From: Hymenobacter pini
Lineage (GTDB): Bacteria > Bacteroidota > Bacteroidia > Cytophagales > Hymenobacteraceae
Assembly: GCF_020421205.1 (NCBI RefSeq)
Contig: NZ_JAIZZH010000005.1
Span: 186,001-250,000, forward strand
Length of the DNA: 64,000 nt
Direction: 5' to 3'
In this document: positions 7,210-15,776 of the stretch, piece by piece
Layout of the letters: each line of letters begins with the position of its first letter
Position numbering within the stretch: the stretch's first letter is position 1
Translations under genes and position numbers: made by a program
The notes under the pieces: generated by a model
What the model saw: the letters and a program-made list of their open reading frames with translations, nothing else
What the model was told of the DNA's origin: nothing
Databases searched by the model: none

Positions 7210-9102
7210 ATGCGTACTACGCTTGCCGCTTTCTGGCGCTGGCGCCCTTCTTTTCTTGCTCTACTACTGTTGGCCCTGCTGGTGCAGGCGCTGTTTGTGT
7301 TGCGGGCCTTTGGGGCGCTGCTACTGGAGCCCGGACAGCATTTGCTGGTAACCACCCAGGACGGAGCCAAGAACTACTACACATTTCAGGCATACATTCA
7401 GCAGCCTTGGCCGAACGGGCTGACGTGGTTTGGCATGATGAACTATCCCTTCGGGGATTACCTGTTCTTCACCGACAATACCCCTCCCCTGGCCGTACTG
7501 GCCCGCCTCTGGTCGCACTACGTTTCCGACCTGACTCCGCACGCGCTGGACGTGTACCATGCCCTGCTGCTCGTTGGCTTTTTTCTGAGCACTGCCTTGC
7601 TGGTTGCTATTCTGCGGCGGCTGGTAAAGCACTGGGGGCTGATTCTGGTATTTACCGTGGTACTGCCGTGGCTGAATCCGCAAACCAGCCGCCTGTTGGT
7701 AGGTCATTTTAACCTGTCGTACAGCTGGATTGTGCTGCTGGTGGTATGGGGCCTGTTGGGCCTGTACGAGCGGGCCCAAGCCAACCGGCCGCTTCGCCCC
7801 TGGACGCTGGCCCTGCTCCTTGGCTCCGTACTGGCCGGACTGATCCACTTGTATTATTTGCCGCTGCTGGCGCTTACGGTAGCTGGCTTTTTTGCCGCGT
7901 GGCTGCTACCCAAAAAGCAATGGCAAACCCGCCCGGCGCTGCTTGGCGTAGGCGCTCTGCTCACGCTGCTACCCACGGCTATTTGCTACGTGCTCGTTTT
8001 GCTCACCGACGGGTATCGGGTGCAACGGAGCATGCAGGCTACCGGCTTCAACTATGCGCCCTGGAAGCTGCAACTGTCGGCACTGCTGAAGCCGGGCAGC
8101 TACCAAACCGTGCATTTCTGGCTGGAGCCGAAAGGCCAGCCTACCTACGAATCGGTAGCTTACTTGGGCGCATTCGCCTTGTTTGGGTTAACGTTGGCGG
8201 GCGTAACGTGGCTGGTGCGCCGCCCCGCGGTGCAGGCCTTCTGGCACTCCTGGAAGGTAACGCCCGAGTGGCGCTTTCTGCGGCTGTGGCTGTTGGCCTC
8301 ACTGGTTGGGCTGGGCGTCTCCCTGGGCACCGAATATGCCGTGGCCAACGACCAGTACATTTTCCAGAATTACTTCAGCGCGTTTTACTATCTGCAGAAA
8401 ATCACCAAAGTCGTGACCCATTTCCGGGCAGTGGCGCGCTTTAGCTGGCCCTTCTTCTGGGCAGTTAACCTGCTGGTGCTGGTGGCGGTGGATTTCTGGC
8501 TGCGCCGAAGTAAGTGGAAAGGCCGCTGGGTGGTGGCCCTGGGGCTGGTTACGCTGGCCCTGCTGGATACGCGCGACACTCTGAAGCACTACCGCAAATC
8601 TTTATTGCCAAACCTGCTCACTAACGAGCAGACCTTTCCGGAATTGCAGCCGCTACTGCGGGGCCTGCAGCCGGCTCAGTACCAGGCTATCTTGCCGGTA
8701 CCATTCTTTCACGTGGGCAGCGAGAACCTGGAACTGACGGTAGACGATGACAATGCGCATTCCCTGCATGCCTACGAGCTGGCACTCCGCACCAATCTGC
8801 CACTGATGGCCAGCAAACTCTCGCGCACTCCCGAGGAGCATGTGAAGCAGCTACGGAGCATTTTCGACGCGCAGGGCCCTATTCCACAACTTCGGCAACA
8901 GTTACGGCAAGCCGGCAAGCCCGTGCTAGTGCTGCTAGACGAGCGGTTTTACACCGGAGCAGACACCACTTTCAAATACCAGCAGCACAATCCCCTGGCC
9001 GAGCAGCTCATCCAGTCCGGAGCCACCTTACCGCAGCGGCTCCAACTCACGCCACTGGCCAGCAGCGGCACGCTACGGCTGTACCGCTGGGACGTACGCT
9101 AA
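7210..9102 (+). CDS. GT-C type integral membrane glycosyltransferase-like protein
   Basis: A 630-residue polytopic protein with about ten or more hydrophobic segments in the first 440 residues, then a soluble C-terminal domain of about 190 residues. The first large loop contains TTQDGAKNYYTF (residues 49-60) and NYPFGDYLFFTDNTPPL (residues 78-94). This Asp-containing loop after TM1 is typical of GT-C transferases, which use polyprenyl-phosphate-linked sugars on the periplasmic side. The start ATG 7210 (MRTTLAAFWRWRP) is directly followed by TM1. It sits downstream of the PIG-L gene on the same strand and ends 4 bases from the convergent GT2 gene. Class assignment is good; donor and acceptor are unknown. 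Confidence 0.8.
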   Translation: MRTTLAAFWRWRPSFLALLLLALLVQALFVLRAFGALLLEPGQHLLVTTQDGAKNYYTFQAYIQQPWPNGLTWFGMMNYPFGDYLFFTDNTPPLAVLARLWSHYVSDLTPHALDVYHALLLVGFFLSTALLVAILRRLVKHWGLILVFTVVLPWLNPQTSRLLVGHFNLSYSWIVLLVVWGLLGLYERAQANRPLRPWTLALLLGSVLAGLIHLYYLPLLALTVAGFFAAWLLPKKQWQTRPALLGVGALLTLLPTAICYVLVLLTDGYRVQRSMQATGFNYAPWKLQLSALLKPGSYQTVHFWLEPKGQPTYESVAYLGAFALFGLTLAGVTWLVRRPAVQAFWHSWKVTPEWRFLRLWLLASLVGLGVSLGTEYAVANDQYIFQNYFSAFYYLQKITKVVTHFRAVARFSWPFFWAVNLLVLVAVDFWLRRSKWKGRWVVALGLVTLALLDTRDTLKHYRKSLLPNLLTNEQTFPELQPLLRGLQPAQYQAILPVPFFHVGSENLELTVDDDNAHSLHAYELALRTNLPLMASKLSRTPEEHVKQLRSIFDAQGPIPQLRQQLRQAGKPVLVLLDERFYTGADTTFKYQQHNPLAEQLIQSGATLPQRLQLTPLASSGTLRLYRWDVR

Positions 9103-9106
9103 CTGC

Positions 9107-9853
9107 CTAGTCCCGCCGCCGACGGCCGAGGATACGGATTAGGTTGGTGGTTTCGGTGAGCAGAATCCGTGGGTTAAGCCGCGAGAAAATAATTCCGGGC
9201 TTCAGCTCCACCACTTGGGGAACTACGCGCAGGTGTTTCAGGCGCGAGGCCAGTAGCAACAGCTCCAAATCGAAGAGATAACGCTGCGTGGTGGTGCGCA
9301 AGAACAACTGCCGCCCCGTTGTGTTAAAGCCTTTGAGTCCGCACTGGGTGTCTTCCACCGGCAAGCGCAGTACGTGGCGCGTTACGCGCCGTAGCAGCTT
9401 AGATACGCGGCGCCGGGCCGGAGGTACCTGCGCATAATACGCGTCGTCGCGCACGCCCACTACGATATCAGCGCCCGACTGTACCAGCAGCCGATACACA
9501 GCCGCCATACTGTGTTCTTGGTAGGGGAAATCAATATCCGTGAACAGGCAGTAGGGTTCCTGTACCTCGGCCATGCCTTTACGCAGAGCGTGCCCCTTAC
9601 CGTGGTTGTTGGGATAGGCGAGGTACGTAAACCGATCCGTCAGCGCGTTCTGCAGCAGCTGAATATCAGCTTCCGTTACGGCGGCTTCAGCCCCATCATT
9701 CACAACGTACAAATGCACCACTACATGCGCTGGCAGTAGCCCTTGCAGCCGTTGCAGGCTGGTTAGAATGTTGGCGGCCCAGTCGTCGGGGGGTCGGTAA
9801 CAGGGCAGCACTATGGCCAGCGTGGAAGAAGGCGCCGGGTGGGAGAAGGGCAT
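9107..9853 (-). CDS. GT2 glycosyltransferase, polyprenyl-phosphate hexose synthase-like
   Basis: A GT-A fold glycosyltransferase of the DPM1/ALG5-like branch. The start used is ATG 9853 (MPFSHPAPS); an ATG 16 codons earlier is possible. LAIVLPCYRPPDDW opens the fold near residue 13, NNHGKGHALRKGM is the nucleotide-sugar segment and LFTDIDFPYQ gives the DxD metal motif. DTQCGLKGFN near residue 170 is a hallmark of enzymes that transfer a sugar to a polyprenyl phosphate. There is no C-terminal membrane domain, so the length is about 248 residues. It converges on the GT-C gene with a 4-base gap. I infer it could supply the lipid-linked sugar for that enzyme. Confidence 0.85.
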   Translation of the reverse strand: MPFSHPAPSSTLAIVLPCYRPPDDWAANILTSLQRLQGLLPAHVVVHLYVVNDGAEAAVTEADIQLLQNALTDRFTYLAYPNNHGKGHALRKGMAEVQEPYCLFTDIDFPYQEHSMAAVYRLLVQSGADIVVGVRDDAYYAQVPPARRRVSKLLRRVTRHVLRLPVEDTQCGLKGFNTTGRQLFLRTTTQRYLFDLELLLLASRLKHLRVVPQVVELKPGIIFSRLNPRILLTETTNLIRILGRRRRD

Positions 9854-9964
9854 AGGGAAAATGCAGAAACTGCCGTAAAAATACAGTTCAGCTTTTGACA
9901 ATCGGCAGAAACCGGCCAGTGGGTATGGTGGCTGGCTTAATCTACCAGAATTCCCTACAACCGA

Positions 9965-10699
9965 TTACTTGCCCCCGCTCTGCCCGCCTACGTTCACCAC
10001 CAGCCCAAACTGAAACACTGAGTTGGCCGCTTTCAGGTAGCGCCGGTGCCGCAGCCCAAAGTTGCTGCCGCTGATGAGTTGAAAATCAATGGGACCCACC
10101 AAATTGACGCGGGTGTAGGTAATGGGCTCCAGAAATACGTTATCCTCGGGCGAGTGAGGCTGCCCGTCGAGCCGGAAGTTGGTGAGCGTAACGTAACTGG
10201 CGCGCAGGGCCGTGCCGTAAGTCACGGGCCAGTCGCGGCCCAGCACGTGGTAGGTTTTCTTGTCCTTGGAGGTATAGTTTACTTGCACGAAATACTTGTC
10301 GAGGCTGCCTTCCAGGGTGCGGGTAATGCCCTCGGTGGGGGTGCGCTCCACGCGCTTGGTGTGACCCAGGCCGTAGCCCCCGTACACCTCCAGCACCCGC
10401 TTATCGCGCAGGCGGGTGTAGTAGCCCAGGCCCAGCTCGCCGAAGTCGTGGTCTTCGGCTCGTTTCTTTTTATCAGTATGCAGAAAGGAGGCCGAACCCA
10501 TCACGCCCAGGTGGTCCGACACGGCATAGGCCCCCTGCACGGCGGTGTTCTGGCTGAAATTGGTGTGTAGGCCTCCGCTCCACTCACCCTTCTGGGTAAG
10601 CAGCGGCACCTGGGGCGGCGGCGGGAAATACAACGACGAGCAGCCCGCCAGCAGCGGCAAAACCAGTAGGAGCACAGCACAGCGAAGCAGGTGTAGCAT
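9965..10699 (-). CDS. Lipoprotein with predicted beta-rich, barrel-like domain
   Basis: A 244-residue protein. The start at ATG 10699 (MLHLLRCAVLLLV) gives a lipoprotein signal with lipobox LLAGC; an upstream ATG at 10741 is less likely. After a proline-rich spacer (FPPPPQVP) comes KGEWSGGLHTNFSQ and a run of alternating amphipathic strands with Tyr and Gly (ELGLGYYTRL, LEVYGGYGLG) up to FQFGLVVNVGG. This looks like a small outer-membrane beta structure on a lipid anchor. It resembles in layout the lipoprotein at 12257-13021, and the two flank a disulfide oxidoreductase. No function can be named. Confidence 0.75.
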   Translation of the reverse strand: MLHLLRCAVLLLVLPLLAGCSSLYFPPPPQVPLLTQKGEWSGGLHTNFSQNTAVQGAYAVSDHLGVMGSASFLHTDKKKRAEDHDFGELGLGYYTRLRDKRVLEVYGGYGLGHTKRVERTPTEGITRTLEGSLDKYFVQVNYTSKDKKTYHVLGRDWPVTYGTALRASYVTLTNFRLDGQPHSPEDNVFLEPITYTRVNLVGPIDFQLISGSNFGLRHRRYLKAANSVFQFGLVVNVGGQSGGK

Positions 10700-10850
10700 A
10701 GGCAACCGGAAGTTAGAGAGTTGCCCCCAAAACGTCGGCATCGGGGTTTCGTTGTGCAGCTTTCGGGCTTAGCTCAGCAGTTTGCGGTGCCAGCGCGTAT
10801 AGAAGGTGAGTAACTGACCTGCAGCCAGCTTATTTCCTCCGCGTTTGCCC

Positions 10851-12251
10851 ATGCCCCGTCCTACCCGTTTCGACGCTATTATTATTGGTTCCGGCCAAGC
10901 CGGTAACCCGCTGGCCACTGCCCTGGCCGATGCCGGCCGCCGGGTTGCCGTTATTGAAAAATACCTGTTAGGTGGCTCCTGTATTAATTACGGCTGTTCA
11001 CCCGTTAAGGCGCTGCTGGCCTCGGCCGAGCGGGTGCATCAGGTAGCCACGGCCGCCGACTACGGCATTAAAGCCAGTGTACCCAAGCCCGACTTCAAGG
11101 CTATTGTCGCCCGCAAAAACACCATCATTCAGCACAAGCGCGACGGGGTGCGCAGCAACTTGCTGCGGGAGCACAGCAACATCACCGTACTCATGGGCGA
11201 GGCTAGCTTTACCGGGCCGCGGGCGGTGCGGGTAGTATTGAACACCGGGGGCGAGCAGCACCTTACGGCCCCGCTCATCTTCATCAACACGGGTACGCGC
11301 GCTACCATTCCTCCCATTGAGGGGTTGGTAGACAGCGGCTACCTCACCAATGTTGAAATTCTGGACCTCAAGCAGTTGCCCGAACACCTGCTGATTCTGG
11401 GTGGGGGCTACATTGGATTGGAGTTTGGGCAGATGTTCCGGCGCTTCGGTAGCCGCGTAACGATTATCGACGCGGCCAAGAATCTGCTGGAACGGGAAGA
11501 TGACGACGTATGCCAGGCTATGCGCACGCAGCTGGAGGCCGACGGGGTCGAGTTTGTGCTGGAAGCCGAGGCGCGTCGCGTGTCGCGCAATGCTGATGGT
11601 GAGTACACCCTTACGGCCAGCACACCCACCGGCGAGCGGCGCCTGCGGGGCTCCCATCTATTAGTGGCCGTGGGCCGGGAGCCCAACTCCGACACCCTGA
11701 ATCTGGAAGCAGCCGGCGTAGCAACCGACGAGCATGGCTATGTGCTGGTAACCGAGCGGCTGCAAACTAACGTGCGCGGCATCTACGCCCTCGGCGACGC
11801 CCACCCCGGCCCCCAATTCACCCACCTAGCCTATGACGACTACCGCGTAGTGCGCGACAATATTCTACACCGCAAGCGTCGCTCCGCTAAGGCCCGCCCC
11901 CTACCCTACGTAGTATTCACGCAGCCCCAGCTGGGCCGCATCGGGCTCAGTGAAAAGCAGGCCCGGCACGAAAAGCTGAATTACCGCGTGGCCACTATGC
12001 CAGTGCGCGTGGTAGGCCGAGCTCAGGAAACCGGCCTGACTACTGGCTTCATGAAAGTGCTGGTTGATGAGCGGGACCACGTTATCGGGGCTACCATTTT
12101 TTGCGAGCAAGGCGGCGAAATCATGAGCATGCTGCAGCTGGCTATGGCCGGCGGCCTCACCTGCGACGACCTGCAGAACACCGTATTTGCCCACCCCACC
12201 TGGGCCGAGGCCCTCAATAACCTATTTGCTAAGCTGACGAAGGCTAAGTAA
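10851..12251 (+). CDS. FAD-dependent pyridine nucleotide-disulfide oxidoreductase
   Basis: A flavoprotein of the dihydrolipoamide dehydrogenase / mercuric reductase class, 466 residues. The start is ATG 10851 (MPRPTRFDAIIIGSG); a TTG two codons earlier also lies in frame. The FAD-binding GSGQAGNPLA follows at once, then the redox-active pair in GGSCINYGCSPVK near residues 42-54. LILGGGYIGLEFGQ near residue 182 is the NAD(P)H site and IYALGDAHPGPQF the second FAD contact. The C-terminal interface helix has HPTWAEALNN, keeping the His-containing motif of the family. There is no mer operon or lipoamide dehydrogenase complex nearby, so the substrate is open. Confidence 0.93.
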   Translation: MPRPTRFDAIIIGSGQAGNPLATALADAGRRVAVIEKYLLGGSCINYGCSPVKALLASAERVHQVATAADYGIKASVPKPDFKAIVARKNTIIQHKRDGVRSNLLREHSNITVLMGEASFTGPRAVRVVLNTGGEQHLTAPLIFINTGTRATIPPIEGLVDSGYLTNVEILDLKQLPEHLLILGGGYIGLEFGQMFRRFGSRVTIIDAAKNLLEREDDDVCQAMRTQLEADGVEFVLEAEARRVSRNADGEYTLTASTPTGERRLRGSHLLVAVGREPNSDTLNLEAAGVATDEHGYVLVTERLQTNVRGIYALGDAHPGPQFTHLAYDDYRVVRDNILHRKRRSAKARPLPYVVFTQPQLGRIGLSEKQARHEKLNYRVATMPVRVVGRAQETGLTTGFMKVLVDERDHVIGATIFCEQGGEIMSMLQLAMAGGLTCDDLQNTVFAHPTWAEALNNLFAKLTKAK

Positions 12252-12256
12252 GTCGC

Positions 12257-13021
12257 TTACTCTTTGAACAGGTGCGGGTAGATGACCAAGCCCATTGAGG
12301 TAAACAGCCGGCCTTCCTTAGTATCCCGGATGCGTTCATCGGGCGAGGGCTGGCGCCGTTCGTCGGGCGAGTAGGAAAGGCTGGTCATTAGTTGCAGCTG
12401 CAGCCAGGGGAGCACGCTGGGGTTGCGGAAGCGCACGAACAGCATGGGCTCGGCGCGCACCATGTAACGCAGCGGAATGGGCTGGCCCGCATCGGTGAGT
12501 GTTCGGAAGTTCACCCGCGACACCCGGAAGGCCCCGCCGGCACTCACAAAAAGGCCCTCGTAGGCCGCGTACACCTCGCCGTGCAGCTTGCGAAAACGGG
12601 CATCGTAGGTGCGGGTGCGCACCGTATCCCAGCGCGGCTCAAAGCCCCCATCCACAAACCGCCGCCCGCTGCGCCCACTTCCGTAGCCCACCATCGTGCC
12701 CAGCACCCAGTCACCGGCCAGAGGGCGATACACACCCACCGCGCCTTCTAGCTGCCGGATGCGGAAGTACGAGGAGTCACCGCCCCCGGGCCGCAACCCG
12801 CCGGCCGCCCGCACTACCACGTATTTTAGCGGCGAGTAAGCCGCCGAGGCTTCCAGGCGGCCGTTGAGGTAGCCACTAGCCACTACTTCGGCTTCACCCC
12901 GCTTCTGGATGGTGGGGGCCGCCGGCTGCAGCGGGGCGTATACCGAGCAGCTGGCCAGCACCACCCCTGCGGCTGGTATACTGGCGCGGCGCAGCAGCTT
13001 TCCTGCGTAAACTTGTAGCAT
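12257..13021 (-). CDS. Lipoprotein with predicted beta-rich domain
   Basis: A 254-residue lipoprotein. The start at ATG 13021 (MLQVYAGKLLRR) gives a twin-Arg-containing n-region, a hydrophobic core and the lipobox VLASC. A short Pro/Ala spacer is followed by KRGEAEVVASGYLNG and a series of strand-like segments (GAVGVYRPLAGDWVLGTMVGYG, written here as one strand pair). The overall plan (lipid anchor, KGE/RGE start of the barrel, Gly/Tyr-rich strands, about 250 residues) matches the lipoprotein at 9965-10699. It converges with the oxidoreductase (5-base gap) and diverges from the small lipoprotein at 13099. Role unknown. Confidence 0.75.
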   Translation of the reverse strand: MLQVYAGKLLRRASIPAAGVVLASCSVYAPLQPAAPTIQKRGEAEVVASGYLNGRLEASAAYSPLKYVVVRAAGGLRPGGGDSSYFRIRQLEGAVGVYRPLAGDWVLGTMVGYGSGRSGRRFVDGGFEPRWDTVRTRTYDARFRKLHGEVYAAYEGLFVSAGGAFRVSRVNFRTLTDAGQPIPLRYMVRAEPMLFVRFRNPSVLPWLQLQLMTSLSYSPDERRQPSPDERIRDTKEGRLFTSMGLVIYPHLFKE

Positions 13022-13098
13022 ATGTCTGACGGCTATAGCCGACAGAGCCCGTTTGCCGCACCAGGGTTGCATCCTCTGCTCCTGTCCTTCTCCTATTT

Positions 13099-13551
13099 AT
13101 GCCGCACTTCAACCTTTTCCTCGCCCTGCTCCTGGCAGGTAGCGTAACCGCCTGCCAACTTGGTTCATTCACTACAAACCCTGACTCGGCAGCCGCTCCA
13201 GCGCAACCCACAGCCAGCGCGTCAACCACGCCCCAACCCGTGTACGCGGGCACCTACACCGTGCGGGATTCCACAGACTGTTCGTTGTCCATCACCATCA
13301 CCCGGCAAGGCCCGGGCTACGCGTTTTCCTGCTCCAATGGCCGCACTGTGCAGGGCACGGTGGAAATTAGCGAGGAAGCGGACGGTACATATTTCACCTT
13401 CGTCGGGCTGAAGGGCGACGACCCGGAAGAGGACATACCCGCACTCTGGCAGGACAGCGTGTTGCTTATCCAGAACTATGGCAACTCCATGAACGAGTAC
13501 ACCCGGTTCAGTAACTGCGAGGCCAAGTATCTGGAGCTGTACCGTCGGTAG
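13099..13551 (+). CDS. Small lipoprotein, 150 aa
   Basis: The N-terminus MPHFNLFLALLLAGSVTAC is a lipoprotein signal with lipobox VTAC preceded by a small residue. A disordered Ala/Pro/Thr/Ser spacer of about 30 residues leads to a compact domain that begins YAGTYTVRDSTDCSL. The domain has three cysteines after the anchor (in STDCSL, FSCSNG and SNCEAK), so at least one disulfide is plausible. A domain of this size, with acidic loops (GDDPEEDIP), could be a lipocalin-like or META-like fold, but I cannot assign it. It ends in a GC-rich hairpin shared with the convergent rny gene. Confidence 0.8.
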   Translation: MPHFNLFLALLLAGSVTACQLGSFTTNPDSAAAPAQPTASASTTPQPVYAGTYTVRDSTDCSLSITITRQGPGYAFSCSNGRTVQGTVEISEEADGTYFTFVGLKGDDPEEDIPALWQDSVLLIQNYGNSMNEYTRFSNCEAKYLELYRR

Positions 13552-13559
13552 TACCCACC

Positions 13560-13605
13560 AACGACAACCGCCCCCGTAGCCGAAGCTGCGGGGGCGGTTG
13601 TCGTT
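13560..13605. terminator. Terminator between the lipoprotein and rny
   Basis: The arms AACGACAACCGCCCCCG and CGGGGGCGGTTGTCGTT pair over 17 bases around a short loop. It is located between two convergent genes. A short A-run follows on the plus strand rather than a T-run, so efficiency is uncertain, but the stem is very strong. Confidence 0.75.
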
Positions 13606-13619
13606 AAAAAGGCAGTCGG

Positions 13620-15317
13620 TTACTTGGCGTAGGCCACGGCGCGCATTTCGCGGATTACGGTGATTTTGATCTGACCGGGGTACTGCATTTCCTTCTCGAT
13701 TTTCTGCGAGATTTCGTAGCTCAGCTCGGCGGCGCGTTCGTCGGTTACGTTCTCGGCGTCCACCATCACGCGCAGCTCGCGGCCGGCCTGAATGGCGAAG
13801 CACTGATTCACGCCCTTGAACGAGTTGGCCGTTTCCTCCAGCTGCTTCAGGCGCTTGATGTAGCTTTCCATCATCTCGCGGCGGGCACCGGGGCGCGAGC
13901 CACTGATGGCGTCGCAGGCCTGCACTAGGGGCGAAATCATGGCCGTCATTTCGATTTCGTCGTGGTGGGCACCGATGGCGTTAACCACATCGGGGTGCTC
14001 CTTATACTTCTTGGCCATTTCCATGCCCAGGATGGCGTGGGGCAGTTCAGGCTCCTCGGTGCTCACTTTTCCAATGTCGTGGAGCAGGCCGGCGCGCTTG
14101 GCGTGCTTCACGTTCAGGCCCAGCTCGGCGGCCATAGTGGCGCACAGGTTGGCTACTTCGCGACTATGCTGCAGCAGGTTCTGGCCATAGCTGGAGCGGA
14201 AACGCATGCGGCCCACCATCTTAATCAGCTCGGGGTGCAGGCCGTGGATGCCCAGGTCGATGATGGTTTTCTCCCCGATTTCGACGATTTCCTCGTCAAT
14301 GTTCTTGCGGGTTTTCGCCACAATCTCCTCGATGCGGGCCGGGTGAATCCGGCCGTCCTTCACCAGCAAGTGCAGGCTCAGGCGAGCCACCTCGCGGCGC
14401 ACCGGGTCGAAGCCTGAAATGATGATGGCCTCGGGCGTGTCGTCCACGATGATTTCGACGCCGGTAGCGGCTTCCAGGGCCCGGATGTTACGGCCCTCGC
14501 GGCCGATAATCTTGCCCTTCACGTCGTCCGATTCAATGTTAAACACGGATACGCAGTTCTCAATGGCGTGCTCGGCGGCAGTGCGCTGGATGGTTTCCAG
14601 CACTACTTTCTTGGCATCTTTGGTGGCCGTGAGCTTGGCCTGGGCCACCACGTCCTTGATGTAGGAGCTGGCCTGAATCTGGGCTTCGTTGCGGAGGCTG
14701 TCTACCAGCTGCTCGCGGGCTTCGTCGGCGGTGAGGCCCGAAATAGTTTCGAGCTGGGCAGTTACCTGCTGCAGCTTGGTTTGCAGATCTTGGCGGGTTT
14801 CTTCCAGCTCCTGCTCTACTTCCTGCTCGCGCTGCTCCAGCTTAGCCAGCTGAGTTTCCAGAGTAGCTTTGCGCTTCTCTTCCTGGGCTTCCAGCCGCTC
14901 GCGCTGCTGCTGCGCCTGGGTTTCAATCCGCTCCCGGGTGGCATCCAGCTCTTTTTCCTTGCGCTGAATCTGCTCCAGCTGCTTCTGGGTGGTTTGGGTG
15001 AGCTGCTTGATGCTCTGCTCCTGCTCCACTACGGCGGCGCGGCGCTCGGTCAGTTCCTGGTCGAGGGCCTGCTTCTGGCGGCGGCTTTCCTGTTCAAATT
15101 CCTGCTTGAGGGTGCGGAATTTATCTTTCGACTGCTGAATCCGCTCGTCGCGGGTGCGGGTGGCCTGGGCTTCGGCCTCGGCCAGCAGCTGCTGGGCGCG
15201 GGCTTTAGCGTCGGCTTCGTGGTCCTGCCGGGCTTTGCCAGCCAGCAGGCGCCCCAGCACCACGCCTACCACAAGGGCAAGCACGGCAGCCAGGACAATA
15301 TAGAGAGGTTCGGACAT
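13620..15317 (-). CDS. rny: Ribonuclease Y
   Basis: A membrane-anchored endoribonuclease that starts mRNA decay. The length is 565 residues. Residues 5-25 form one membrane segment (YIVLAAVLALVVGVVLG), followed by a long Gln/Glu/Arg-rich coiled coil to about residue 230. Then comes a KH domain with DVKGKIIGREGRNIRALE, and an HD domain with LLQHSREVA and LLHDIGKVSTEE (catalytic His-Asp). The order TM, coiled coil, KH, HD is diagnostic. It is the last gene of the pheT - coiled coil - zapA - rny series. The leader region may hold a structured RNA (see 15353-15449). Confidence 0.97.
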   Translation of the reverse strand: MSEPLYIVLAAVLALVVGVVLGRLLAGKARQDHEADAKARAQQLLAEAEAQATRTRDERIQQSKDKFRTLKQEFEQESRRQKQALDQELTERRAAVVEQEQSIKQLTQTTQKQLEQIQRKEKELDATRERIETQAQQQRERLEAQEEKRKATLETQLAKLEQREQEVEQELEETRQDLQTKLQQVTAQLETISGLTADEAREQLVDSLRNEAQIQASSYIKDVVAQAKLTATKDAKKVVLETIQRTAAEHAIENCVSVFNIESDDVKGKIIGREGRNIRALEAATGVEIIVDDTPEAIIISGFDPVRREVARLSLHLLVKDGRIHPARIEEIVAKTRKNIDEEIVEIGEKTIIDLGIHGLHPELIKMVGRMRFRSSYGQNLLQHSREVANLCATMAAELGLNVKHAKRAGLLHDIGKVSTEEPELPHAILGMEMAKKYKEHPDVVNAIGAHHDEIEMTAMISPLVQACDAISGSRPGARREMMESYIKRLKQLEETANSFKGVNQCFAIQAGRELRVMVDAENVTDERAAELSYEISQKIEKEMQYPGQIKITVIREMRAVAYAK

Positions 15318-15318
15318 G

Positions 15319-15358
15319 AGCTATAAAAGGGGGTTAAAAGAGAAACAAACCCATAGCT
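15319..15358 (-). promoter_or_regulatory. Possible leader hairpin directly before the rny start
   Basis: On the minus strand AGCTATGGGTT is followed by AACCC and, after a 6-base bulge, ATAGCT just before the ATG. The 5' AGCTAT is the same stretch that can close the larger upstream RNA fold at 15353-15449. The two structures are therefore mutually exclusive. The hairpin would lie at the ribosome entry site of rny. Confidence 0.3.
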
Positions 15359-15449
15359 CCGTAGAAACGCCAATGCCCGCGCAGGCAGCGGGGCCGTTTG
15401 CCCCACCCTGCTCGGGCTGAACTTTCGCGCTGCTGGTAGCCGCAGCTAT
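15353..15449 (-). ncRNA. Candidate 6S-like RNA between zapA and rny
   Basis: On the minus strand the segment folds into a rod. A closing stem pairs ATAGCT with AGCTAT. A large two-sided open region follows, and then a long distal hairpin at 15375-15417 pairs GCCCG, GCAGG and GGGGC with GCCCC, CCTGC and CGGGC, with small bulges. A closing stem, central bubble and long apical arm is the 6S RNA plan, and 6S RNA genes are classically linked to zapA. The closing stem overlaps the zapA stop codon, and at 97 bases the core is short. The true ends may lie further out. The call is based on structure and neighbourhood only. Confidence 0.45.
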
Positions 15450-15736
15450 ACCAGCACCACTCCCCGCAGTAGCTCGTCGAGGCGCGTGAGGCGCTCGGTC
15501 AGAGCCGCATCGGTCCCGTCCTTTTCCTTGCTGACCTTGAGGCGGTCAGCCATTGTCGATAATGCAATCATGGCCAGCAGGTCCTGCTTGTCCTGAATGC
15601 CGTACTGTTCCCGAAATTCCTTCAGCCGCTCGTTTAGCAGCCGGCCCGCCAGACGCAGGCGTTCCTCATCCTGGGGGCTTACCCGCATGGGATAGTCCCG
15701 GTCAGCAACGCGGATTTTAATGGATAATTCGGTCAT
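15446..15736 (-). CDS. zapA: Cell division protein ZapA
   Basis: A 96-residue protein that bundles FtsZ filaments at the division site. The N-terminal region MTELSIKIRVADRDYPMRVS is the ZapA globular head: a short beta-strand pattern followed by DEERLRLAGRLLNERL. The central KQDLLAMIALSTMAD helix is highly typical (the DLLAMIAL pattern). The C-terminal half is a helical coiled coil. It lies between a coiled-coil protein gene and rny, a common Bacteroidota arrangement. The stop codon lies in the possible stem of the downstream RNA. Confidence 0.92.
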   Translation of the reverse strand: MTELSIKIRVADRDYPMRVSPQDEERLRLAGRLLNERLKEFREQYGIQDKQDLLAMIALSTMADRLKVSKEKDGTDAALTERLTRLDELLRGVVLV

Positions 15737-15776
15737 CAGTAGCCAGAGGGCGGTGGGGGTAGCGTGGGGTTGGTGG

